From the NCBI GenBank assembly GCA_964527395.1, contig CAZGQD010000021.1, positions 1 to 26,693 of the forward strand: a DNA stretch of 26,693 nt. The letters run 5' to 3'. Origin of the DNA: GCA-2688265 sp964527395. GTDB lineage: Archaea > Nanobdellota > Nanobdellia > Woesearchaeales > GW2011-AR9. Position numbers and translations under genes: made by a program. The notes under the pieces were generated by a model. That model searched no databases, was not told the origin of the DNA, and saw only the letters and a program-made list of their open reading frames with translations. Below are positions 21,587 to 26,693 of the stretch, in pieces. The first letter of the stretch is position 1. Each line of letters begins with the position of its first letter.

Positions 21587-21760
21587 TTAAATGCCTGTGC
21601 TCTTTAGAAAGTCATAAAATTCTCTTTTGAAGAAGGTTAATGTGAAAAGTAAGCCTAAGGAAATAACAGTTACAGTCTGATTGAAAAATGAGAAATATAT
21701 GGAAATTGCTATCAGAATGACTGCAATGCTCAAGTATATGCTACTTCTTTCTATTTTCAT
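21587..21760 (-). CDS. Two-helix membrane miniprotein, 57 residues
   Basis: This short frame starts MKIERSS and contains two hydrophobic helices (about residues 8-26 and 29-44). It ends with a charged segment, FFKREFYDFLKSTGI. A TATA-like CTTTAAATAA on the minus strand (21785-21794) is 29 bases before the ATG, as for other leaderless genes here. The hydrophobic pattern runs the whole length, and the stop falls 3 bases short of the convergent gene's end. The family is not recognised. Confidence 0.6.
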   Translation of the reverse strand: MKIERSSIYLSIAVILIAISIYFSFFNQTVTVISLGLLFTLTFFKREFYDFLKSTGI

Positions 21761-21848
21761 GTAATTGAAATAAAAAAGATTAGATTATTTAAAGTTTCTT
21801 GCTTTGTTTTAGCTTCGTTTTACATTGCTTTGATAATATGAACAAAAG

Positions 21849-21857
21849 ATTTTTATA
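21849..21857 (+). promoter_or_regulatory. TATA box of the ribbon-helix-helix gene
   Basis: ATTTTTATA is about 26 bases before the ATG at 21879, predicting a leaderless transcript. Confidence 0.6.
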
Positions 21858-21858
21858 G

Positions 21859-21879
21859 TACAAGTGTAATGCAATTGTA
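21859..21879 (+). promoter_or_regulatory. Inverted-repeat operator of the ribbon-helix-helix gene
   Basis: TACAAGTG, five bases, then CAATTGTA form an inverted repeat with one mismatch. It lies between the TATA box and the start codon, where the repressor encoded by this gene could bind its own promoter. Confidence 0.5.
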
Positions 21880-22133
21880 TGACGACGGCTATTGCACAAG
21901 TGAGATTACCTATTGGATTAATGGAAGAAGTAGATAATTTGGTAGATAAAGGTATGTATATGAATAAATCTGATGTTATTCGTGATGCTTTGAGAAAATT
22001 AATTCTGGAAAAACAGATTGGTTCTATTGAAAATACAGGAGATTCAGTTGTTGAAATGAGAAAAATTAAGCAAGAGTTATCAAAAGACTTTAAAATTGAA
22101 GATTTAGATGAAATTAATGCTTTAGGTGAATAA
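21879..22133 (+). CDS. Ribbon-helix-helix (CopG/ParD-type) DNA-binding protein
   Basis: In this 84-residue protein the first 45 residues form a ribbon-helix-helix fold. A DNA-contacting beta strand (AIAQVRLPIGL) is followed by the helix MEEVDNLVDKGMY and NKSDVIRDALRKLILEK, whose N-terminal S-D-V-I-R-D-A-L pattern is typical. The acidic C-terminal 35 residues could be an antitoxin or dimer extension. No toxin gene follows: the next gene is convergent and looks secreted. It may therefore be a stand-alone repressor, and the inverted repeat over its start suggests autoregulation. Confidence 0.85.
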   Translation: MTTAIAQVRLPIGLMEEVDNLVDKGMYMNKSDVIRDALRKLILEKQIGSIENTGDSVVEMRKIKQELSKDFKIEDLDEINALGE

Positions 22134-22140
22134 AGATTAT

Positions 22141-22380
22141 TTATTCGTTGCATTCAGCCTGAGCTACTACAACTACTTGAGTTTGTGAACTGAAGCTTTC
22201 TTTTAACTCTTCTAATGTATCAGGATCTGTTCCAGTATATTCAATACAAAGACCTACATTTGTTGTCACATGAGTTGTTGGAACTATTGGAACCTCTGCT
22301 TGTTTGTTCATTTGCACCAAAACTGCAGCTGCTAGAATCACTACTGCTAGAAAAACTGTTATAACTACCTTTCTTCTCAC
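22141..22380 (-). CDS. Small membrane-anchored extracytoplasmic protein, 79 residues
   Basis: The protein begins with RRK and a single hydrophobic helix (VVITVFLAVVILAAAVLV), an N-terminal anchor or uncleaved signal. Outside the membrane is a domain of about 55 residues with two cysteines (Cys in GLCIEY and near the end in AECNE) that could form a disulfide. I chose the GTG at 22380 because GAGGTG lies 6 bases upstream. The GTG at 22389 would overlap that ribosome site. The function is unknown. The DsbA-like protein elsewhere in the window could oxidise such proteins. Confidence 0.6.
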   Translation of the reverse strand: MRRKVVITVFLAVVILAAAVLVQMNKQAEVPIVPTTHVTTNVGLCIEYTGTDPDTLEELKESFSSQTQVVVVAQAECNE

Positions 22381-22386
22381 TATATA

Positions 22387-22393
22387 CACCTCT
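22387..22393 (-). promoter_or_regulatory. Ribosome-binding site that decides a GTG start
   Basis: AGAGGTG on the minus strand stands 6 bases before GTG 22380. It includes the alternative GTG at 22389, which argues for the shorter protein. A TATA box (CTTTTATAAAGC, 22418-22429) fits a transcript start near 22397. Confidence 0.6.
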
Positions 22394-22487
22394 TTTGTAT
22401 ATTAAGGAATATTTTTTGCTTTATAAAAGTTGGTTTTTTTGATTTTTTGTACTTAGATTTTTAAAAAAGAACTGTTTTTAAGATATA

Positions 22488-23261
22488 ATGGCAAAGAAGG
22501 ACGATATCACTCCAGGAAGATTTGCAGAAATTCCCAGTACTACTGTTGATTCATTAGGAAGTAGCAGAAGAGTTCGTGAAATTCAAGGGCTTAGTTATTC
22601 AGATGATTTGATTGCAATTTATACTGCATTTAGAGATCAGGTTTATAGGCCAGAGTCAGTTCTGTATCCATCATGTGCTTTTGATGCAAGTCCAGCTAGA
22701 GTCTTTGATAGTGTGACATTTGTAGATATTGAAGATGGAAGTAAAGGATGTGTTAGGAGACTTCAAGAGGCAGGTTTTACTGCTTTTAAACAGGACATTA
22801 AAGATTACACTCCTAATTCTTTGCATGATTTATTGATTCTCTTGAATCCATGTATTCCTCCAGAATGGGCTTCTAGACATCTTAGACCAGGAGGGTACAT
22901 TATTGCAAATAACTATCATCAAAGTGCAACAAATATGGTAGATCAGCCAGACAAATATACTTTATGGGGAACAATAGATTTTGTTGAAAAAGATAGAAGA
23001 AAAGAAGATTATAAAGTTTCTATTTCAAGAGATTTGACTGACTTATTTACTCCAGTTAGTAGTTTTGAAGAATTTAGAAGACTTAGGCCTAGTGCTGCTA
23101 AATTTCAGGAAGGAATGATTAATTCTTTTGCTGAGAGTGGAATGATAGATGTTGATCCAAATGCAAGTTTTGATGATAAGTGGACTGCATATAGGGATGC
23201 TATGAGAGTTAGAAAACCATCAAGAAGGGTTGTTGATAGATATATTTTTGTGAAAAAGTAG
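22488..23261 (+). CDS. Methyltransferase-like Rossmann-fold protein
   Basis: This 257-residue protein resembles a class I S-adenosylmethionine methyltransferase fold. VLYPSCAFDASPARVF (about 58-73) stands for motif I, VTFVDIEDGS (75-84) for the acidic strand-2 motif, AFKQDIKDY for motif III, and LILLNPCIPPEWASRHLRPGGYIIANN (about 116-142) for strands 4-5 with the usual PGG turn. Motif I lacks the classic GxGxG, so activity is uncertain. The C-terminal 100 residues are charged and unassigned. The start is probably leaderless. The substrate is unknown. Confidence 0.55.
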   Translation: MAKKDDITPGRFAEIPSTTVDSLGSSRRVREIQGLSYSDDLIAIYTAFRDQVYRPESVLYPSCAFDASPARVFDSVTFVDIEDGSKGCVRRLQEAGFTAFKQDIKDYTPNSLHDLLILLNPCIPPEWASRHLRPGGYIIANNYHQSATNMVDQPDKYTLWGTIDFVEKDRRKEDYKVSISRDLTDLFTPVSSFEEFRRLRPSAAKFQEGMINSFAESGMIDVDPNASFDDKWTAYRDAMRVRKPSRRVVDRYIFVKK

Positions 23262-23287
23262 GAATACACTCTTGAATAATAATTTTT

Positions 23288-23881
23288 TTAGGTTCGGTTT
23301 CTTAAGAACTCTTCTTTTGTCATATTTAGAAATTGATTGTACTTTTTTTCTTCTTTAATTGTGCTTGTTTCAGAGATACCATAGTCATGGCCAGGGTAAA
23401 TAGTAATTTCATTTGGTAAGTGTTTGATTCTTTCTAGAGTTTTAACCATTACTTCTGGGTTTGATCCAGGGAAATCTACTCTGCCACAGCCTCTAACAAA
23501 TAATGTGTCTGAGGTGAACAAATGGTTTTTGTGGAGTAAACAGATACTGTCGAATCTATGGCCTGGTGTATGCATTACGTTGAATTGGAGCTTTCCTAAC
23601 TCAATTATGTCTGCTTCATCTATGGCAATGTCATGTTTTATTTTGCTGCTTTTGTGAGCCAGAATTGGAATTGCTCTTGACCTATAGACATCTAAGTCAA
23701 CTATATGGTCATGATGAGAATGCATAACTACTACTTTTTTCAATCTGAGTCTGTTCTTTTGGCAATATTCTAGAATCTCTGTTGCTGGGTATGAAGGGTC
23801 GATTAGGATTGCTTCATCTTGGTACTGTATTAAGTAAGCGAAGTTTTTGTCATAGCCACCTTTGAATTTTTTTATTATCAT
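23288..23881 (-). CDS. Metallo-beta-lactamase-fold hydrolase (glyoxalase II / ETHE1-like)
   Basis: This 197-residue binuclear metal hydrolase has the ligands in HSHHDH (54-59), HTPGH (104-108), TSDTLF (Asp125) and YPGHDYG (His165). The stretch FVRGCGRVDFPGSNP, followed by EEKKYN, matches glyoxalase II and persulfide dioxygenase (ETHE1) relatives. Candidate substrates are therefore hydroxyacylglutathione-like thioesters or sulfane sulfur. It is shorter than full glyoxalase II because it lacks the C-terminal helical domain. A TATA-like AATTAAATATAA about 27 bases upstream indicates a leaderless mRNA. Confidence 0.85.
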   Translation of the reverse strand: MIIKKFKGGYDKNFAYLIQYQDEAILIDPSYPATEILEYCQKNRLRLKKVVVMHSHHDHIVDLDVYRSRAIPILAHKSSKIKHDIAIDEADIIELGKLQFNVMHTPGHRFDSICLLHKNHLFTSDTLFVRGCGRVDFPGSNPEVMVKTLERIKHLPNEITIYPGHDYGISETSTIKEEKKYNQFLNMTKEEFLRNRT

Positions 23882-23953
23882 GAAGTTTTAGTGTTTTTGT
23901 TATATTTAATTATTTCTGAGAAGGAAAGTTATCTCTTTGAACTAAAAACTGAT

Positions 23954-24226
23954 TCATTTTTTCATTTTTATACTCAAAATGAGAATTATTAGGCAGCAAA
24001 GGAAACCTAAGCCAGTTACAATCATTAATAATAGGTCTGAGACTATGAGTGAAGCGTATGCAAAAGAGATTCCTAATGAGACAGACCAAAGAGCGTATGA
24101 TTTGATGTTTGCACTTGGTTTTTTGTGAATGTAGACATCTTTAATTGTAGGCCAATAAGCTACTGTAGATATGATTCCAACTGTAGCATACAAAAAGATG
24201 ATTGTTTGGGCAAGAATTTGTCTCAT
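23954..24226 (-). CDS. SemiSWEET / PQ-loop-like three-helix membrane protein
   Basis: This 90-residue protein has three membrane helices (about 5-24, 42-61 and 65-85). The first ends in STVAYWPTIKDVYIHKKPSA, which matches the Pro-containing loop of SemiSWEET and PQ-loop proteins (Pro-Thr in place of Pro-Gln). The second begins SYALWSVSLG. Bacterial SemiSWEETs of this size dimerise to carry sugars, so sugar transport is plausible but not certain. A TATA-like ATTAAATAC about 26 bases upstream fits a leaderless start. Confidence 0.7.
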   Translation of the reverse strand: MRQILAQTIIFLYATVGIISTVAYWPTIKDVYIHKKPSANIKSYALWSVSLGISFAYASLIVSDLLLMIVTGLGFLCCLIILILSIKMKK

Positions 24227-24288
24227 AAAGCGAAGTATATTGTAAAAGTATTTAATTGGTGTGACATAAATTGAGTAAAAAAGGTAAT

Positions 24289-24383
24289 AAAAATACTTTT
24301 AGTATTTTTTGACAATTTTCCTGCGGAAAATGGTTTTTAAAAATTCATTTGAATTTTTGAACCTTTTTTGAGAAAAAAAGGTT
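24289..24383 (-). terminator. Four tandem hairpins after the SRP RNA
   Basis: Four consecutive near-perfect stem-loops stand here: AAAAATAC/GTATTTTT (24289-24309), ATTTTCC/GGAAAAT (24315-24331), AAAAATTCA/TGAATTTTT (24339-24358) and AACCTTTTTT/AAAAAAAGGTT (24360-24383). The last overlaps the 3' end of the SRP RNA. On the minus strand each supplies a run of T residues. They probably act as stacked terminators of the SRP RNA gene. Confidence 0.6.
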
Positions 24384-24665
24384 TTAAGGGCGTGCCCATA
24401 TTTCGAATAATCAATCCCTTCTGCCATAGTCCAAAATGCTTCTCCATCGTGTAACCCTTTGAACATGGGTCATGAATCTTAAGGCTGCTCGGTTCCCCGC
24501 CTGACCTGATTCAATACATAATCCATCCCAAAGGACACGCTCTCAACAAAACGTTCTGGGACATCCAAAAAAGACATCCTCATAAGGGCTTCGGCTCCAT
24601 GTAAAGTCCACTCATGGTAACAACGCAGGACTACCGCGCCAGCCTAGCTGTCCTTAACCGTAAAG
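24380..24665 (-). ncRNA. Signal recognition particle RNA (archaeal 7S)
   Basis: Read on the minus strand, the 5' part contains GCTAGGCTGG and TGTTACC, the conserved loops of the Alu domain. GGAGCCGAAGCCC follows in the helix 5/6 region. Domain IV shows the invariant SRP54-binding helix: TCAGG, then CGG-GGAA-CCG, then AGCAGCC (about 24484-24504). GGTTAAGG near the 5' end pairs with CCTTAAAACC at the 3' end, the helix 1 closure typical of archaea. The length is about 280 bases. It guides ribosomes making membrane and secreted proteins. The exact ends are uncertain by several bases. Confidence 0.92.
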
Positions 24666-24708
24666 ACAAGTATTAGTTATCCTTAATAATAGATAAAAGA
24701 AGATGCTG

Positions 24709-24720
24709 CTTTATAAAGCT
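24709..24720 (-). promoter_or_regulatory. TATA box of the SRP RNA gene
   Basis: AGCTTTATAAAG on the minus strand predicts transcription from about 24687, roughly 20-30 bases before the mature RNA, so a short 5' piece may be removed. Confidence 0.5.
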
Positions 24721-24805
24721 TTATTATTGAGAATTTGAATTTGTTATATTTAGATTGATAGAATTATAAAATTAAAAGAAAAATAATATAAAAAAATAGA
24801 AGTTA

Positions 24806-26572
24806 TTATCTTCTTCTTTTCTTCTTAGTTGCTGGTTTTGCTGAATCTCTGTTCATTAAGTAGTAACCAAGACCAAGAACGATCAAGACTGCACCAATAA
24901 TGTATGGCAATTTGCTTGAACTTTCTTCTTTTGCAACTACTCCTTCAGCCATTTCAGTTTCTTCTCCAACAGTTTCAGTAACAGTTGTTGTTTCTTCTAC
25001 ATCAGTTTCTTCTGCTTCAACTGCTACAGTTGATGCAGCGCCCTGACCAACTGCAAAGTAACTAAAGCTTGGTACAGATGCTGTATAATACACATAGTCT
25101 GAATCTTCGCTACTGAAAAGAGTATCTAGCATTTCCCAAGTAGATGCTTCTTCATCAAAGTGATATAACGCTACAGTGTCAGTTTTAAGGTTATTTGCAT
25201 CAATCCAGGTTTTTTCAACTTGGAAGTCAACTACAATGTTTTCCATCACTTCATCAGTTAAAGTTCTACTCCTATCAACAAAGAAGTAACTGTTTGTAAG
25301 TTCATCTAGCTCCGTAACAGTACTTGGAAGATCTTCAACTTCTTTGCTTTTTACCTGAATCCAAGGTCCCCAAATTGTTTCACTTATGTCAAAACTGATA
25401 TCTGTTACTGCAATGTTTTCATTATCAATTTCAACATTAGCTGTTTCATCAGCATTGATTGAATTCCAAATCTCTTTGTGTGATGTACTTGAAGTTGTTG
25501 ATACTGCGCCACTTGAACCTGTAGCTCCTCCACCACCAGATGAACTGCTTGTTGTTGTTGTGGTTGTTGAGGAACTAGAACTTACAGTAACAGTTATTTC
25601 GTTTGAACCATTCACATTTCCTGAACCATCAGTACAGTTAACTTGCGCTGTATATGAAGCTACTGCCAATGCAGAATTTACAGTTATATCTGTAGCTGTT
25701 TCATTCAAAGTTGTTGCATTTGATCCATAACTAGTTCCATCAAGATACAATGTACAACTTGCTTGATTAAATATACTATCTGTAAAATTAAATGTCACAG
25801 TTGGAGTTGTATCTGTTGAACTAATACTACTGTTCTGAATATTTACTAGAGGTACAGTTCTATCTATTGTGAAATTAAATACTTCACTGTTATTCAGATT
25901 AAGTACAGAGTCATTTGCATGAATAGTAATATTTGTTGAACTTATTTCATCGAAAATACTCATGTTAAATGTAGCATTCCATTCAGTAGTTCCATCTATT
26001 CTTGAGGCTGCTTTTAGCACGTCATTATTTGTCCCATTAGATAAATTGAATACTACTTCTATTACATCAGTCACACCATCAGTTATTGTGAAGTTGAAAA
26101 CTACAGTATCATTACTCACATTTCCACCTTGACCAGGATTGTTGAAGCTAGTACTAGCAATTATAGGAGCTTCGTTATCAATAGAAACATTTGTGATACT
26201 ATCGTTTACTAATTGAGTTGTTCCTGTTGAATTTGTCACATTAAATGTAAGGTTGTAATTTCCATCATTTAAAACAGAAGTTGTACTTATTGTTACATTG
26301 AAAGTATCATTTATTAATGGGTCTGCTGGGCCAATAGTAGTATTATATAATAGGGCACCTGTTGTTGAGTTCAAAAATACAAATGTTACATTCGTTGCGT
26401 TAGCTGCTGTGTCAGAAACATCAACAGTAATGTTCAATAGTAAATCTCCAGAATGATTCGAATTTTCTGTAGGACTTACTGCAGTTGGTGATATAAACCC
26501 CTCTGCAAATACAAATATTGCAGATAGAGTTACAGCCAACATAAGTATTGAAAGTAATTCTTTTCTTTTCAT
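24806..26572 (-). CDS. Surface glycoprotein-like protein with PGF-pre-PGF-type domain
   Basis: This 588-residue cell-surface protein has a signal peptide at residues 1-23 (MKRKELLSILMLAVTLSAIF). About 300 residues of Ig-like beta repeats follow, with many N-x-S/T glycosylation sequons. A Ser/Thr/Gly linker and a domain starting EIWNSINADETANVEI come next. That domain includes WGPWIQVKS, VDFQVEKTWI, VALYHFDEEASTWEML and PSFSYFAVG, and resembles PGF-pre-PGF domains of archaeal surface proteins. A membrane helix near 555-573 and a KKKRRR end anchor it. AGAGGTG lies 5 bases before the ATG. A TAAA microsatellite sits directly upstream. Confidence 0.85.
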   Translation of the reverse strand: MKRKELLSILMLAVTLSAIFVFAEGFISPTAVSPTENSNHSGDLLLNITVDVSDTAANATNVTFVFLNSTTGALLYNTTIGPADPLINDTFNVTISTTSVLNDGNYNLTFNVTNSTGTTQLVNDSITNVSIDNEAPIIASTSFNNPGQGGNVSNDTVVFNFTITDGVTDVIEVVFNLSNGTNNDVLKAASRIDGTTEWNATFNMSIFDEISSTNITIHANDSVLNLNNSEVFNFTIDRTVPLVNIQNSSISSTDTTPTVTFNFTDSIFNQASCTLYLDGTSYGSNATTLNETATDITVNSALAVASYTAQVNCTDGSGNVNGSNEITVTVSSSSSTTTTTTSSSSGGGGATGSSGAVSTTSSTSHKEIWNSINADETANVEIDNENIAVTDISFDISETIWGPWIQVKSKEVEDLPSTVTELDELTNSYFFVDRSRTLTDEVMENIVVDFQVEKTWIDANNLKTDTVALYHFDEEASTWEMLDTLFSSEDSDYVYYTASVPSFSYFAVGQGAASTVAVEAEETDVEETTTVTETVGEETEMAEGVVAKEESSSKLPYIIGAVLIVLGLGYYLMNRDSAKPATKKKRRR

Positions 26573-26596
26573 CTTTACACCTCTTTTTTAGTTAGC

Positions 26597-26649
<53 letters not shown>

Positions 26650-26693
26650 AGCTAAGTCTAATAATTAAGTAAGAAGTGATTTTGGATATATAA

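Overview
This AT-rich window reads as a chromosomal segment of an archaeon. The evidence is archaeal ribosomal proteins (eS1, eS19, eL31, eL39), a Cbf5/TruB-type pseudouridine synthase, a TrmB-family regulator, an archaeal-type SRP RNA, TATA boxes about 25-30 bases ahead of many starts (giving leaderless or nearly leaderless mRNAs), and an S-layer-like protein with a PGF-pre-PGF-type domain. The compact gene layout, bacterial-type GlmM and MutS, and many small orphan membrane proteins fit a DPANN lineage such as Woesearchaeota or Pacearchaeota. That placement is an inference, not something I can prove here.

Layout. 1-2.9 kb: a membrane-anchored DsbA-like thioredoxin fused to a degenerate cupredoxin, and a class II glutamine amidotransferase. 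2.9-5.7 kb: a structured palindromic element, two orphan genes in an operon, a C39-peptidase-like protein lacking its catalytic residues, and an orphan gene ending in a strong hairpin. 5.7-7.7 kb: a structured element, then eS1 with an acidic tail and a calcineurin-like phosphoesterase. 7.7-9.75 kb: an operon of four genes carrying five copies of one unrecognised domain of about 130 residues, with visible fusion, frameshift and stop-codon scars. 9.8-11.4 kb: a second copy of the 5.8 kb element, cbf5 and a small winged-helix regulator. 11.4-13.3 kb: the operon eS19-eL39-eL31 followed by a coiled-coil membrane protein and a 32-residue protein that duplicates its last membrane segment. 13.3-16.5 kb: glmM and a sugar-phosphate nucleotidyltransferase, probably the UDP-GlcNAc branch. 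16.5-18.6 kb: a TrmB regulator and a helix-turn-helix/nucleotidyltransferase protein with a palindromic operator. 18.6-24.2 kb: mutS, then small genes, a ribbon-helix-helix repressor with its operator, a methyltransferase-like protein, a metallo-beta-lactamase hydrolase and a SemiSWEET-like protein. 24.3-26.7 kb: SRP RNA with four tandem hairpins at its 3' side, then a large surface protein whose promoter region holds a (TAAA)n microsatellite.

The most unusual feature is a set of intergenic elements of 115-185 bases (near 2.9, 5.8, 9.8, 13.4, 15.1, 17.3 and 18.4 kb). Each is closed by a long inverted repeat. Within a family the interior is conserved, but the closing stem has a different sequence in every copy while still pairing with itself. 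Three copies (2.9, 13.4, 18.4 kb) clearly share one core, and each points toward the start of the next gene. Two copies (5.8, 9.8 kb) form a second family. Such compensatory variation suggests either structured RNAs or small elements that insert into hairpins. I do not recognise either family.
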